From NCBI RefSeq assembly GCF_000620165.1, contig NZ_KK211085.1:62001-126000 (forward strand): a stretch of DNA of 64,000 bases, given 5' to 3'. The notes under the pieces are model-generated. The model saw nothing but the letters and a program-made list of their open reading frames with translations. It made no database searches and had not been told where the DNA came from. The position numbers and the translations under genes were made by a program. This DNA is from Anoxybacillus tepidamans PS2. Lineage in GTDB: Bacteria; Bacillota; Bacilli; Bacillales; Anoxybacillaceae. Positions 24,281 to 37,817 of the stretch are shown here, in pieces (the stretch's first letter is position 1; each line of letters opens with the position of its first letter).

Positions 24281-24318
24281 CAAAACGGCAAGCTCTCCCA
24301 CATTAGCTTGCCGTTTTG
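24281..24318 (-). terminator. Terminator of the hut operon
   Basis: CAAAACGGCAAGCT and AGCTTGCCGTTTTG, a perfect 14-bp stem with a 10-nt loop, directly after the hutG stop on the minus strand. Confidence 0.85.
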
Positions 24319-24321
24319 ATT

Positions 24322-28206
<3,885 letters not shown>

Positions 28207-28222
28207 GATTTCATTTCCTCCT

Positions 28223-29749
28223 TTATTGATATTGATTAACAGATGTTATTTTGTTGGAACAAAAGGGCCAATCGATATGCTTCAACCATTGCGCCGCGGC
28301 TTCAATATCTTTTGAAAACACACGGTCTTTTGTAATCGATGGTACAATCTGGCGTGCCGCTTCATAAAACGTGCGCGTTTGCGAAGCCATTTTTTCCACA
28401 CCGCGATATTCCACCGCTTGCAAGGCGCAAATCAACTCGATCGCAAGCACCCTCCTTGCGTTTTGTAAGATGGCGTACGCATGGCGCGAAGCAATCGTGC
28501 CCATGCTGACATGGTCCTCTTGGTTCGCCGATGACGGAATGGAGTCGACGCTTGCTGGATGAGCGAGCGTTTTATTTTCCGAAACAAGCGACGCCGCTGC
28601 GTATTGCATAATCATCGCCCCTGATTGAAGCCCAGGCGCCGGACTTAAAAACGGCGGCAAGTCGCTAAGCTGCGGATTGACGAGCCGCTCAATGCGCCGC
28701 TCGGAGATGTTCGCTAGCTCAGCAATCGCAATTTTCATAAAATCCATCGCTAACGCAATCGGTTGGCCGTGAAAGTTGCCGCCGGAGATCACGGCCGCTC
28801 CGTCATCAAAAATCAATGGGTTGTCGGTGGCGGCGTTCATTTCAATTTCCAACTTTTCTTTCACATAATCAAGCGCCTGCCAAGAAGCGCCGTGCACTTG
28901 CGGAATACAGCGCAACGAGTACGCATCTTGAACGCGAAGTTCCCCTTGTTTCGTCGTGAGCTCGCTGTCCGCTAAATAATGGCGAATTCGTTCTGCCACA
29001 TCCATTTGCTGCTTATAGCCGCGGGCGAGATGAATGCGTTCGTCAAACGCGTCAATAATGCCGCGCAAGCCCTCCATCGTCAGCGCTGCAATCATTTCGC
29101 TTTCATATGCGAGTTGCTCCGCTTCTAAATAGCCGACAACGCCCATCGCCGTCATCGCCTGCGTTCCGTTGATAAGCGCAAGCCCCTCTTTTGCCTTTAA
29201 CACAATCGGCGCAATGCCTTCTTTTGTTAATGCCTCCATGGCCGGCATGCGCTGTCCGCGGTAAAACACATCGCCTTCTCCGAGAAGAGCGAGCACTAAG
29301 TGGGAAAGAGGCGCCAAATCGCCGCTTGCCCCTAATGAGCCTTGCTGCGGAATGACGGGATGAATTTTCGCATTCAATAAATCGATTAAACGCTCCACAA
29401 CAACCGGACGAACCCCTGAATATCCTTTTAACAGCGCATTCGCGCGCAAAAGCAGCATCGCGCGGGAGACGATTTCCGGAAACGGCTCCCCGACGCCGCA
29501 AGCATGCGATTGGATTAAATTCCATTGCAATTCCTCGACGTCATCCGCTTCAATTAAGACATCGCTAAATTTGCCAAACCCGGTATTAATGCCATATACC
29601 ACTTTTTTATTGGCGACGATGTCCTCGACCGCTTTCCGGCTTCGCTCCACCGCTTCCATGCTGTCTTTTGCCGCGATGACGAGCTCATCTTGATATAAGA
29701 CGCGCTTCACTTCTTCCAATGTCAATGTATGTCCTGTCAAAACGACCAT
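28223..29749 (-). CDS. hutH: Histidine ammonia-lyase
   Basis: Deaminates L-histidine to trans-urocanate. The protein has 508 residues. The MIO electrophile comes from Ala-Ser-Gly in [14 protein letters not shown] (about residues 142-144). [10 protein letters not shown] near 52 and the C-terminal NQEDHVSMG near 412 are intact. The start is ATG 29749 with AAAGGAGTGTCGCAA. It is the first structural gene of the operon and lies directly after the HutP-controlled terminator. Confidence 0.96.
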   Translation of the reverse strand: MVVLTGHTLTLEEVKRVLYQDELVIAAKDSMEAVERSRKAVEDIVANKKVVYGINTGFGKFSDVLIEADDVEELQWNLIQSHACGVGEPFPEIVSRAMLLLRANALLKGYSGVRPVVVERLIDLLNAKIHPVIPQQGSLGASGDLAPLSHLVLALLGEGDVFYRGQRMPAMEALTKEGIAPIVLKAKEGLALINGTQAMTAMGVVGYLEAEQLAYESEMIAALTMEGLRGIIDAFDERIHLARGYKQQMDVAERIRHYLADSELTTKQGELRVQDAYSLRCIPQVHGASWQALDYVKEKLEIEMNAATDNPLIFDDGAAVISGGNFHGQPIALAMDFMKIAIAELANISERRIERLVNPQLSDLPPFLSPAPGLQSGAMIMQYAAASLVSENKTLAHPASVDSIPSSANQEDHVSMGTIASRHAYAILQNARRVLAIELICALQAVEYRGVEKMASQTRTFYEAARQIVPSITKDRVFSKDIEAAAQWLKHIDWPFCSNKITSVNQYQ

Positions 29750-29773
29750 TTTGCGACACTCCTTTGCTTTAAC

Positions 29774-29829
29774 AAAATAAAGGAGGAGGCCATCACCACA
29801 AAAAAATCACTTGTGGTATAGCCTCCTCA
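29774..29829 (-). terminator. HutP-regulated terminator between hutP and hutH
   Basis: On the minus strand GAGGAGGC...GCCTCCTC pairs at the base, with ACCACAA/TTGTGGT inside, then TTTATTTTG. Its place between hutP and hutH matches the B. subtilis terminator that HutP opens when histidine and Mg2+ are bound. TAG/NAG-type triplets occur before and in the stem (ACATAGACAAAAGCC). Confidence 0.85.
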
Positions 29830-29861
29830 TGAACTAAAAAACTGTAGGCTTTTGTCTATGT

Positions 29862-30311
29862 TTACATATGATTGATTCCTAATCCGATCGTTTCATGCTC
29901 CAGCCCGCGAATCGGCGCACCGATCGTTCCGTACAAAGCAACGGCGATCCATTCGCCTTCCGCTTCATTTTCATACGGCGTTCCCCTAACAACGGCGAAC
30001 CGCAGGCCGACCGTTCTCATCAAATCTCCGAGCTCCACTTGCCCTCTCGTCACGCCTTGCATCGCTTCAACAACGGCATGATACAGCGCATGCATTTCGC
30101 GATACAACTCACCGTTAACTACTTGGTTGCGCTTGGCTGCCGTCTCAATGGAAGACACAATTTTTTGCAAATCCATTGAACCGACTTTTCCTTTGCAGTA
30201 GCGCCATTGAAGCGCATCTAAATGAGCGGTTAATCCCGTTTCTTCCTCTTCTTCCGACATCGCAAGCAAAACGGCGTTGCGGCCGATTCTGCTTTTTGCC
30301 TGCTTTAGCAT
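29862..30311 (-). CDS. hutP: Hut operon RNA-binding antiterminator HutP
   Basis: L-histidine- and Mg2+-dependent RNA-binding protein that prevents termination ahead of hutH. About 149 residues. The C-terminal half is nearly identical to the B. subtilis protein as I recall it: [48 protein letters not shown] and [14 protein letters not shown], with the His residues that bind metal. ATG 30311 gives AGGTG nine nt upstream; TTG 30323 lies too close to that site. Residues 13-25 are an acidic patch (SEEEEETG). Confidence 0.93.
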   Translation of the reverse strand: MLKQAKSRIGRNAVLLAMSEEEEETGLTAHLDALQWRYCKGKVGSMDLQKIVSSIETAAKRNQVVNGELYREMHALYHAVVEAMQGVTRGQVELGDLMRTVGLRFAVVRGTPYENEAEGEWIAVALYGTIGAPIRGLEHETIGLGINHM

Positions 30312-30364
30312 GGAAATCAACACCTGTTTCCCTAATTTTCTAAATAAACTAATAGCTTATTTTT

Positions 30365-30394
30365 ATTGTAACCGCTTTTCTTTTGCATTGTCAA
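30365..30394 (-). promoter_or_regulatory. SigA promoter of the hut operon
   Basis: TTGACA (30389-30394, minus) and TACAAT (30365-30370) with 18 bp between. It is 54 bp before the hutP ATG. Confidence 0.75.
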
Positions 30395-30399
30395 TCAAA

Positions 30400-30700
30400 A
30401 AATACCATATTTTAACAAATTAATAAACTACCATATTACTTGGCTAAAGGCTTTCACAAAAAGAATGGAATATACCCATCGTCAGACACATAATAAAGTC
30501 CAACCGCAAAAGGGAATTTTGATTAGGAATAGCGATGATAGAGAAAGAAAAAAGAGGGATAGTAGTCCCCCTTAGTCAATACTAGATCAATTTGGTAAGA
30601 TACTTAGTTCATAAAGTATTATAGAAACAAGCATAATAACGATTACACTAGGAATCCAAATACTTGGCTTTACCTTTACAGAAGATAGACTATAACGTCT
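30400..30700. other. AT-rich intergenic stretch
   Basis: Between the hut promoter and the repeat remnant. No ORF with a ribosome binding site was found. A small hairpin-like GGGATAGTAGTCCCCC occurs near 30563, without a clear T run. Otherwise I see nothing. Confidence 0.4.
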
Positions 30701-30703
30701 ATA

Positions 30704-30845
30704 AAATGAACCTCTCCCACCTACATTCCATTTAGAGGTGGGAGACTTCTCGGTGAATGTGTTAAAAAACTAAAAAAGTTTATCTGGAGGTAAATTTATG
30801 TTAGCGAATTTGCTTCTCTACAGTTCCCGGTTCTCTCTCACTTAA
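30704..30845 (+). mobile_element. Remnant resembling an IS200/IS605 (tnpB) left end
   Basis: AATGAACCTCTCCCACCT leads into a 9-bp hairpin, CTCCCACCT (30714-30722) with AGGTGGGAG (30736-30744), then GACTTCTCGG. After 53 nt a strong ribosome binding site (TCTGGAGGT) precedes ATG TTA GCG AAT (MLAN), after which the frame ends at residue 15. MLAN is a frequent start of TnpB proteins in thermophilic Bacillaceae. The hairpin and GAGACTTCTCG recur near 56.1 kb. I read it as the left end and start of a deleted TnpB-only element; that identity is inference. Confidence 0.45.
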
Positions 30846-30878
30846 CAGCAGAATAGCAAATCATCAACGTACCGACCG

Positions 30879-32228
30879 CTATTTCATATATCGTTTCCCT
30901 TTTTCATAATACTTCTCCATCTCCTCTTCCGGCACGAAACTCCCCCCTGTCGCCCAGCATAAATGGGTCGCCTGCTTTATTTTTTCGGACAATTGGCGCT
31001 GTTCTATATACGATGTTCCTTTCGCAAAAAGGGAAATAGGGCCATACACGCCTGCCAGTGCAGATGGCTCTAGCGCAACGTCTTCTTGATCTTTCATAAG
31101 TGCCAATAGCATCAATAAATGCCGATCCTCCACCGTATAAATGCCGCTGATCAACTTCTCCACCGCTTTGCCGACAAAGCGCGACGGCCGCCCGACAGCC
31201 AAACCGTCCGCCTCCGTCTGGTTGTCGAGGCCAAAATCGTGAACGCTCACTTTGTCATGCAATCCGGTCATCATCCCTAACAACATACACGGCGAATGCG
31301 TCGGTTCGGCAAAAAAGCAATGGACCGCCTCGCCAAACACGAGCTTCAGCCCAAACGCGATGCCGCCCGGCGCGCCGCCGACACCGCATGGGAGGTAGAC
31401 AAACAGCGGGTGCTCGCGATCGACGACGATCCCTTGTTCCGCGAATTGTTGCTTAAGTCGCAAAGCCGCAACCGCATAGCCAAGGAACAAGTCAGCGGAA
31501 TTTTCATCATCAATAAAATAGTTGTTCGGATCACCCTCCGCTTCTCTTCTACCTCGTTCCACCGCGGTGCTGTAATCGGACGAATGTTCAATCACATACG
31601 CGCCGTTTTTCTGTAGTAAATCTTTTTTCCATCGCTTGGCTTCTGCTGACATGTGCACATTGACGCGAAAACCGAGCTTTGTCCCCATTATGCCGATGCT
31701 TAAGCCGAGATTTCCCGTCGACCCGACCGTGATCGTATATTGCGAAAAAAAGGAGCGGAATGTATCTTCAGCCAAAACGGAATAATCATCTTCCAGCGAC
31801 AAAAGCCCATGCTGCAACGCCAGTGTCTCTGCATGCTTTAATACTTCATAAATTCCCCCTCGCGCTTTAATGGAACCGGCGATCGGCAAATGGCTGTCGC
31901 ATTTTAACAGCATTGTGCCCGACAGCGGTTGTTCCAACATCGTTTCAAGCACCTTTGGCATATGCGCCATTTCGATAAGCGGCGATTCGATGATTCCTCT
32001 CGTTTGCTTTGTTTCCGGAAAGGCCGTTTCAATAAACGGAGCAAATCGCCGCAACCGCTGTTCCGCCTCCAGCACGTCGTCAATTCTAAACGGCCGTTCA
32101 GCCGCCGCGTTCCATTGTTCATATTTCGGGTTCAACCAAAATACTTCTTTTGCTGCCATCATTGGCTGAAGCAACGGATAAGCTTCTAGCCATTCCTTGA
32201 TTGTTTTCCCATCGATCGTCTGTTCCAT
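30879..32228 (-). CDS. dsdA: D-serine ammonia-lyase (dehydratase)
   Basis: PLP enzyme that turns D-serine into pyruvate and ammonia. About 449 residues, close to the DsdA length. The Schiff-base Lys is in [13 protein letters not shown] (about residue 121), the substrate loop is [13 protein letters not shown] near 190 and the glycine-rich phosphate loop is [10 protein letters not shown] near 282. ATG 32228 has GGGGAGG seven nt upstream; ATG 32231 is the neighbour. No dsdC or transporter is adjacent, so it may act on D-serine from cell-wall turnover. It stands alone next to the repeat remnant. Confidence 0.9.
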   Translation of the reverse strand: MEQTIDGKTIKEWLEAYPLLQPMMAAKEVFWLNPKYEQWNAAAERPFRIDDVLEAEQRLRRFAPFIETAFPETKQTRGIIESPLIEMAHMPKVLETMLEQPLSGTMLLKCDSHLPIAGSIKARGGIYEVLKHAETLALQHGLLSLEDDYSVLAEDTFRSFFSQYTITVGSTGNLGLSIGIMGTKLGFRVNVHMSAEAKRWKKDLLQKNGAYVIEHSSDYSTAVERGRREAEGDPNNYFIDDENSADLFLGYAVAALRLKQQFAEQGIVVDREHPLFVYLPCGVGGAPGGIAFGLKLVFGEAVHCFFAEPTHSPCMLLGMMTGLHDKVSVHDFGLDNQTEADGLAVGRPSRFVGKAVEKLISGIYTVEDRHLLMLLALMKDQEDVALEPSALAGVYGPISLFAKGTSYIEQRQLSEKIKQATHLCWATGGSFVPEEEMEKYYEKGKRYMK

Positions 32229-32373
32229 CATCCATCCTCCCCTGAATACAACAAATTGTCTTTAGTATCAATATACCGTATACATGCTTTTTCCTCCCAT
32301 AAAAATATTTTACATATTTTTGAAAAAGTGATATCATGATGATATAAAAATAATATGAAGGGGGAAAACAGCA

Positions 32374-33225
32374 ATGAAAGAAACAAAAGCTTGGTATGTC
32401 AACGGATTTATTGGAATTTTGCTGATTCTCGTTCTGCTTGCTTTGGCTATTTACTTGTTTTTATTGCAAACCACTGTATCGGTGCTTTTGTCCATTTTGC
32501 TTGCGGCCATCGCGTTTGTGTTAGCGACAGGCATTACGATCGTTCAACCGAATCGGGCTAAAGTAGTCACATTTTTCGGGCGTTATTTAGGAAGCATTCG
32601 CGATAGCGGCTTGTTTTTAACCATGCCATTAACGATTCGGCAAAGCGTCTCTCTCCGCGTCCGCAACTTTAACAGCAGCACATTGAAAGTCAACGACATA
32701 GAGGGAAATCCAATTGAGATCGCAGCAGTCATTGTCTTTAAAGTGGTCGATTCCGCCAAAGCAGTGTTTGATGTAGAAAACTATGAAAAATTTGTTGAGA
32801 TTCAAAGTGAAACAGCGATTCGCCATGTCGCTACGAAATATCCGTATGATACGTTTGAGCATCACGAAATTACATTAAGAGGTAACGCGGATGTCATTTC
32901 TGAAGAGCTTGCAAGTGAGCTACAAGAACGGCTCACCGTCGCCGGCGTCCAAGTCATCGAAGCGCGGCTCAGCCATCTTGCTTATTCTCCTGAAATCGCA
33001 AGCGCGATGCTGCAGCGCCAGCAAGCAACCGCCATTTTGGCAGCGCGCCAAAAAATCGTCGAAGGAGCCGTTTCGATGGCACAAATGGCCATTGAACAGC
33101 TGGATAAGGAAGGCATTTTAGAACTGGATGATGAAAGAAAAGCGAATATGGTCAATAATTTAATGGTTGCCATTGTTTCCGAACGTGCCACTCAGCCCGT
33201 CATTAACACAGGAAGCCTATATTAA
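32374..33225 (+). CDS. SPFH (stomatin/prohibitin-like) membrane protein
   Basis: A 283-residue protein with two N-terminal TM segments (about 10-31 and 34-54). An SPFH/band-7 domain follows: PNRAKVVTFFGRYLGSIRDSGL, SLRVRNFNSSTLKVND, GNPIEIAAVIVFKVVDSAKAVF and the C-terminal Ala-rich QRQQATAILAARQKIVEGAV. It lacks the long flotillin repeat region and is distinct from floT in this window. The family assembles membrane-microdomain rings and often guards proteases. GAAGGGGGAAAACAGC precedes the ATG. The next gene encodes an Arc-like protein, 15 nt downstream. Confidence 0.85.
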   Translation: MKETKAWYVNGFIGILLILVLLALAIYLFLLQTTVSVLLSILLAAIAFVLATGITIVQPNRAKVVTFFGRYLGSIRDSGLFLTMPLTIRQSVSLRVRNFNSSTLKVNDIEGNPIEIAAVIVFKVVDSAKAVFDVENYEKFVEIQSETAIRHVATKYPYDTFEHHEITLRGNADVISEELASELQERLTVAGVQVIEARLSHLAYSPEIASAMLQRQQATAILAARQKIVEGAVSMAQMAIEQLDKEGILELDDERKANMVNNLMVAIVSERATQPVINTGSLY

Positions 33226-33240
33226 TGGTTGGGGAGCATC

Positions 33241-33420
33241 ATGACGAAAAAGAAAAGTTTTCCGCTAAGAATTGACCCTGAATTATACGAAGTGATTGAA
33301 CGTTGGGCGCATGATGAGTTTCGCAGCGTCAATGCCCATATCGAATTTCTGTTGCGTGAAGCGGCTCGGAAAGAAGGGCGGTTGAAAAAAGAAAAAACAA
33401 AGTATGATGGAAATAAATAG
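33241..33420 (+). CDS. Arc/MetJ-like ribbon-helix-helix protein
   Basis: A 59-residue basic protein. [40 protein letters not shown] fits a ribbon-helix-helix fold (beta strand residues about 6-10, helices 12-24 and 27-41). The tail is Lys-rich. Start ATG 33241 has GGGGAGCATC upstream; an earlier ATG at 33229 overlaps that site. It could be a DNA-binding autoregulator or a small partner of the SPFH protein. No toxin gene is adjacent, so a HicB/antitoxin label would be unsafe. Confidence 0.7.
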   Translation: MTKKKSFPLRIDPELYEVIERWAHDEFRSVNAHIEFLLREAARKEGRLKKEKTKYDGNK

Positions 33421-33539
33421 TTCCATCTATACACGCCACGCTGCATGATCATGAGCATAAAATTCTAGCGAATAAATAAAGTGAACGCTAGTTAGAAAGC
33501 CATTTAGCCGCTCTGGCCTTCCAACAAGATGATTTCTCC

Positions 33540-33596
33540 AAAGAGGACGGATTCAATAATATCGCTTTCTAGCGGTATCGAATCGGTCCTCTCTTT
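33540..33596 (+). terminator. Long imperfect hairpin after the SPFH-Arc pair
   Basis: AAAGAGGACGGATTC (33540-33554) pairs with CGAATCGGTCCTCTCTTT (33579-33596), with an inner ATCGC/GCGGTAT pairing. The tail is only moderately T-rich. It is probably the terminator of the Arc-like gene. The remaining bases from 33597 to 33830 hold no supported gene; one minus-strand frame there lacks a ribosome binding site. Confidence 0.55.
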
Positions 33597-33830
33597 GTAT
33601 TAAAGTCATAGCTATTTTTCAAAAGAATAAAATAGTAATAGAGCATCTTGTGCAATAGACTAATATACTGCCCTCTCTTTTCGTCATCAATCTTGATTCC
33701 CTGCCATTTAGCCATTGCTCAATCGCGATGAATTTCGAACGGTTTTTAGTATGGCCCAATATACTCTTACATTCTGCGCTATAACGCGTTAACAGAAGCA
33801 AAATTATTGTGCGGCGGTGAGTAAAACAAC

Positions 33831-34868
33831 ATGGAAAGCTACCATACAGTATTAGAAGCGATTGCTTCCTCACAAAAGCAGGGCGTACTTGCTATCATTA
33901 TTCGTGTCGATGGCTCGGCATACCAAAAAGAAGGCGCATATATGTTCATTGATGAGGATGGCCATACTTTCGGATTGCTTAGTGGTGGCTGCCTTGAAGA
34001 AGCGGTCGCTATAGAAGCAAAAAAAGCGTGGCAAAACGAATGCGCCACTATTATTACATTCGATTTAACACAAGAGGATGATTTGTCATGGGGGCAGGGG
34101 GCTGGCTGCAATGGAGTGGTTCACATTTTGCTGCAGCCGATTACAGAACGCATCCGGGCCGATTTGTTAGCTGTAAAAACGCATCTTGATCAAGGCAGGC
34201 ATGTTTTGCTGGCAAGAAAATTAGATGAAACAACAGATGATTACTTTAATTGGCTGTTTCTAACGGAAGACGGCTATCGGTTGGGCGGCTTTCAAGAAGA
34301 AGTGCCTGCACAAATGTGGGAATGGCTTCATACCGCTCCTCCTTTTCATTCACAAAGCGGCATTTGTACAATCGCTGACACGCCATTTTATATCCAGCAT
34401 TATTGGCCGAAACCGCGGCTTGTTATTTTTGGGGCCAATCTCGATGTGAAGCCGCTCATTTCATTTGCCAAGCAGGTTGGATTTTCTGTCACCGTTGCCG
34501 ATTGGCGTCCTGCCTTTTGCTGCCCGGAACAATTGCCTGATGCCGATCAATGGGTCGTCGGTTTTCCGCACGAAACGATTCCGGAGCTTCATTTATGCAA
34601 GCATGACTTTGTGGTGATCATGACCCATCATTTTCAACGCGACCAAGAAATTATAAAACTTCTCCGCGATCAGCCGTTGTATTACCTCGGCGTGTTAGGG
34701 CCGAAACGCCGTACAACCCGCTTATTTTCCGGCAGTCTCATTCCGCCGTCCATTCATTCTCCGGTCGGATTATCAATCGGAGCACGCGGTCCTGAAGAAA
34801 TCGCCATTAGCATTACCGCCGAGATGATTTCTGTATTGCGAAACGGTTCAAAAGGAGGGATACAATGA
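33831..34868 (+). CDS. pucA: Xanthine dehydrogenase accessory factor (XdhC/PucA)
   Basis: Binds molybdenum cofactor and prepares it for xanthine dehydrogenase by sulfuration. A 345-residue protein with the N-terminal XdhC domain (GSAYQKEGAYMFIDEDG, LLSGGCLEEAV) and a C-terminal Rossmann-like part (RLVIFGANLDVKPLI, VIMTHHFQRDQEII, YLGVLGPKRRT, SIGARGPEEIAISI). It matches B. subtilis PucA in plan. It begins the purine-catabolic operon and overlaps pucB by four nt (ATGA). The start ATG 33831 has GCGGCGGTGAG upstream, a moderate ribosome binding site. Confidence 0.88.
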   Translation: MESYHTVLEAIASSQKQGVLAIIIRVDGSAYQKEGAYMFIDEDGHTFGLLSGGCLEEAVAIEAKKAWQNECATIITFDLTQEDDLSWGQGAGCNGVVHILLQPITERIRADLLAVKTHLDQGRHVLLARKLDETTDDYFNWLFLTEDGYRLGGFQEEVPAQMWEWLHTAPPFHSQSGICTIADTPFYIQHYWPKPRLVIFGANLDVKPLISFAKQVGFSVTVADWRPAFCCPEQLPDADQWVVGFPHETIPELHLCKHDFVVIMTHHFQRDQEIIKLLRDQPLYYLGVLGPKRRTTRLFSGSLIPPSIHSPVGLSIGARGPEEIAISITAEMISVLRNGSKGGIQ

Positions 34869-35533
34869 CTGTTCCACGAACGATCGGTATTTATTTAGCA
34901 GCCGGGAAAAGCACACGAATGGGCACTGACAAGCGCTTTCTCCCCTTCGCAACTTACTCACTTGGTTCAACCGCCTTGCAAGCAGCAATCTCCTCTCTTC
35001 TTTCCAATATCCTTGTCGTCGTACCGATGGATGATACACTCGATTGGATCGATCCTCAGTTATTGCAACACGGAAAGTGCAACATCGTTCGTTGTACTTC
35101 TTCCCATGGACAGTCCTATTCATTGCGGTGTGGACTTCACCAAGCGATTCAACTACATGCCGAAGCAGCCGTCGTGCTTTTAGCCGATCAGCCATTTATC
35201 ACAAAAGAAGTGATTAACGAGCTGGTCTGTTCATATCGTCAATACCGCACCGATTATGTCGCCTTTACGCAGCAATCCATCCCGCTGCCACCTATTCTAT
35301 TTAGCGCAGCGATTTTTTCGGATTTACTAGACGTACGCGGTGATGAAGGAGCGCGGCAATTGCTCCGCAAAAGCAGCAATTGGAATGGAACGCTGCTGTC
35401 AAGCTGCAATTCCGATTTGTTTGTCGATGTCGATACAATCGAAGACTACCAATTGGCAAACGAACGCTGGATTCAAAAAGGGGGGATTCATCATGATCGG
35501 CAAAAGCGTCATTCGCAAAGAAGCTTGGGATAA
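34865..35533 (+). CDS. pucB: MobA-like molybdopterin nucleotidyltransferase PucB
   Basis: A 222-residue NTP transferase of the MobA/MocA fold, probably converting molybdopterin to its cytosine dinucleotide form. The nucleotide-binding start is IGIYLAAGKSTRMGTDKRFLPF, followed by AAVVLLADQPFITKEVI (metal Asp) and FVDVDTIEDYQ at the end. B. subtilis PucB has this role in xanthine dehydrogenase maturation. The 3' end overlaps pucD by 41 nt, so the last dozen residues are probably not conserved. AAAGGAGGG precedes the ATG. Confidence 0.85.
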   Translation: MTVPRTIGIYLAAGKSTRMGTDKRFLPFATYSLGSTALQAAISSLLSNILVVVPMDDTLDWIDPQLLQHGKCNIVRCTSSHGQSYSLRCGLHQAIQLHAEAAVVLLADQPFITKEVINELVCSYRQYRTDYVAFTQQSIPLPPILFSAAIFSDLLDVRGDEGARQLLRKSSNWNGTLLSSCNSDLFVDVDTIEDYQLANERWIQKGGIHHDRQKRHSQRSLG

Positions 35534-37817
35534 AGTAACTGGAAGAGCAAAGTATACGCATGATTATTTAGAGACGGGGATGCTTCACGCCAAACTTGTT
35601 ATAAGCCCTTATGCCCACGCGCGCATTCGCGAAATCGATACGAAGAAGGCATTTTCTATTCCAGGAGTGCGGGCAGTCATCACCGGTGAAGGGCTGCCGT
35701 TAACAGGAGAGGACTTGCGCGACCGTCCTCCAATTGCTTTTGAAAAAGTACGCTACCATGGTGAAGTCGTGGCTGTCGTTGTCGCCGACACGCTCGTGCA
35801 GGCAGAACAAGCAGCTAGGCTTGTACGCGTCGTATACGATCCACTCCCCGCTGTCGGCTCTCCGCGTGAAGCATTAGAAGAAGGAGCTCCACTCATTCAT
35901 GAGCGGTTAGGAAGCTACCAGAAAGGGAAATATACTTATCCTGAACCAAACACCAATATCGCACATCGAACAAAAATTCGCAAAGGTAATATGAAAAAAG
36001 GATGGATGGAAAGCGATGTCGTTGTCGAGGCCAGTTTTTCCTTTTCCCCATCCGATCACATAGCAATGGAAACAAGATGTGCCACCGCGGAAATTCTCCC
36101 GGACGGCAATATTGTTATTGTCGCCTCCACCCAGTCGCCATTCATGGTCAAAAGGCTAATCAGCGCTTATTTTGGCGAAGATGTCGGCAAAATCGTCGTC
36201 CGCACCCCGCTCGTCGGCGGAGCTTACGGCGGAAAAGCCCCTGTACAGCTGGAACTTCTCGCCTATTTAGCATCAAAAGCCGTCGGCGGACGAAAGGTAA
36301 GCGTTTGGAACACAAGAGAACAAGACATGATTACTTCTCCAGTGCATATCGGTTTGGAAGCGACTGTGAAACTCGGCTGTACAACAGACGGCTATATCAA
36401 AGCGGCAGAAATTTTATTTTTATTTGACGGCGGGGCTTATTCCGATAAAGCAATTGACGTAACCCGCGCCGCGGCCACGGATTGCACAGGGCCTTATCAT
36501 ATCGAAAATGTCTGGTGCGATTCATTATGCGTCTATACGAATCATCCATACGCCTCCCCGTTTCGCAGTTTTGGCCATTGTGAACAGGCTTTTGCTATCG
36601 AGCGAACGATCGATTTATTGGCAGAAAAACTAAACATGGATAAATTAGAACTTCGCATGAAAAACGCGATTCGTCCCGGCCATACGACCCCAACCCAAGT
36701 ATTGCTCAACCAAAGCAATGTCGGCAATTTGCCAGCTTGTATTAGGCGACTCTACGAACTTATTCAATGGGATGAATGGCAACGAATAGAAATCGATGCC
36801 CGCACCGTCCGCGCCAAAGGAGTCAGTTGTTCTTGGAAAACATCAACCATTGATACCGATGCTAGTTCAGGAGCCATTATAACGTTTAATCCTGATGGAA
36901 GTGTTAATCTGATGTCCGGCGTCGTTGAAATTGGCACCGGGACAAAAACAATCTTAGCGCAAATTCTCGCAGAAAAGCTAAAAATGGACATTAACGATGT
37001 ACATGTAAAAATGGAGATCGATACTCAAAGCACACCGGAACATTGGAAAACAGTCGCCAGCCGCGGAACATTTATGGGAGGACGCGCGGTGCTAGAGGCA
37101 GCGGACGATGTCATTCGTCAACTAAAAGATATTGCCGCGTGCATCCTTCGCGCCCCGATCGAAGACTTAGAAGTCGGCTACGGCAAAGTGTTTTTGCGGG
37201 ATGACCCTAGCATTTATATTCCGATTAAAGATATCGCCTACGGCTATAAATATCCAAACGGCAATGCGGTCGGCGGTCAAATTATTGGTCGTGGCAACTA
37301 CATTTTGCGCCATTTGACCCCGCTCGATAAAGAAACTGGCGCAGGAAAGCCCGGACCGGAGTGGACCGTGTGCGCACATGCTGTAGAAATCGAGTTCGAT
37401 AAGCGCGACTGCACATACAAAATCATAAAAGCCGTATCTGTCATTGATGTCGGAAAAGTCCTTAATTTCAAAGCGGCGCTCGGGCAAGTGATGGGGGCGA
37501 TGAGCATGGGGTTGAGCTTTGCTAGCCGTGAAACGTTCTTGTTCGATCAATACGAGCGGGTACTAAATCCGCAATTTCGCACATATCAACCGATTCGCTT
37601 TGGGGAACATCCAGAATATATTGCAGACTTTATCGAAACGCCACAAATCGATGCGCCGTATGGAGCCCGCGGCGTCGGCGAGCACGGTCTCATCGGGATG
37701 CCGGCAGCCTTAGCAAACGCCTTATCTATTGCCGCCGAAGTTCCGCTCAATCAATTGCCATTATTCCCCGAGCTTATTTGGCGAACAAAGAAAGGTGAAC
37801 AATATGATTCCTTTTGA
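35493..37817 (+). CDS. pucD: Xanthine dehydrogenase molybdenum-binding subunit
   Basis: Catalytic subunit that hydroxylates hypoxanthine and xanthine. The 774-residue protein begins GKSVIRKEAWDKVTGRAKYTHD, the typical N-terminus of the a/b hammerhead domain. Molybdopterin-binding segments include TQSPFMVKRLI, GGAYGGKAPVQ, YASPFRSFGHCEQAFAIER and near the C-terminus GARGVGEHGLIGMPAA, which holds the catalytic Glu. ATG 35493 has AAGGGGGGATTC upstream; longer in-frame readings are inside pucB. It precedes pucC here, whereas I recall C before D in B. subtilis. Confidence 0.92.
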   Translation: MIGKSVIRKEAWDKVTGRAKYTHDYLETGMLHAKLVISPYAHARIREIDTKKAFSIPGVRAVITGEGLPLTGEDLRDRPPIAFEKVRYHGEVVAVVVADTLVQAEQAARLVRVVYDPLPAVGSPREALEEGAPLIHERLGSYQKGKYTYPEPNTNIAHRTKIRKGNMKKGWMESDVVVEASFSFSPSDHIAMETRCATAEILPDGNIVIVASTQSPFMVKRLISAYFGEDVGKIVVRTPLVGGAYGGKAPVQLELLAYLASKAVGGRKVSVWNTREQDMITSPVHIGLEATVKLGCTTDGYIKAAEILFLFDGGAYSDKAIDVTRAAATDCTGPYHIENVWCDSLCVYTNHPYASPFRSFGHCEQAFAIERTIDLLAEKLNMDKLELRMKNAIRPGHTTPTQVLLNQSNVGNLPACIRRLYELIQWDEWQRIEIDARTVRAKGVSCSWKTSTIDTDASSGAIITFNPDGSVNLMSGVVEIGTGTKTILAQILAEKLKMDINDVHVKMEIDTQSTPEHWKTVASRGTFMGGRAVLEAADDVIRQLKDIAACILRAPIEDLEVGYGKVFLRDDPSIYIPIKDIAYGYKYPNGNAVGGQIIGRGNYILRHLTPLDKETGAGKPGPEWTVCAHAVEIEFDKRDCTYKIIKAVSVIDVGKVLNFKAALGQVMGAMSMGLSFASRETFLFDQYERVLNPQFRTYQPIRFGEHPEYIADFIETPQIDAPYGARGVGEHGLIGMPAALANALSIAAEVPLNQLPLFPELIWRTKKGEQYDSF

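Noticed and set aside
33619-33873. Minus-strand 84-codon frame before pucA
   Set aside because: No ribosome binding site, it overlaps the pucA start region antisense, and no protein family was recognised.
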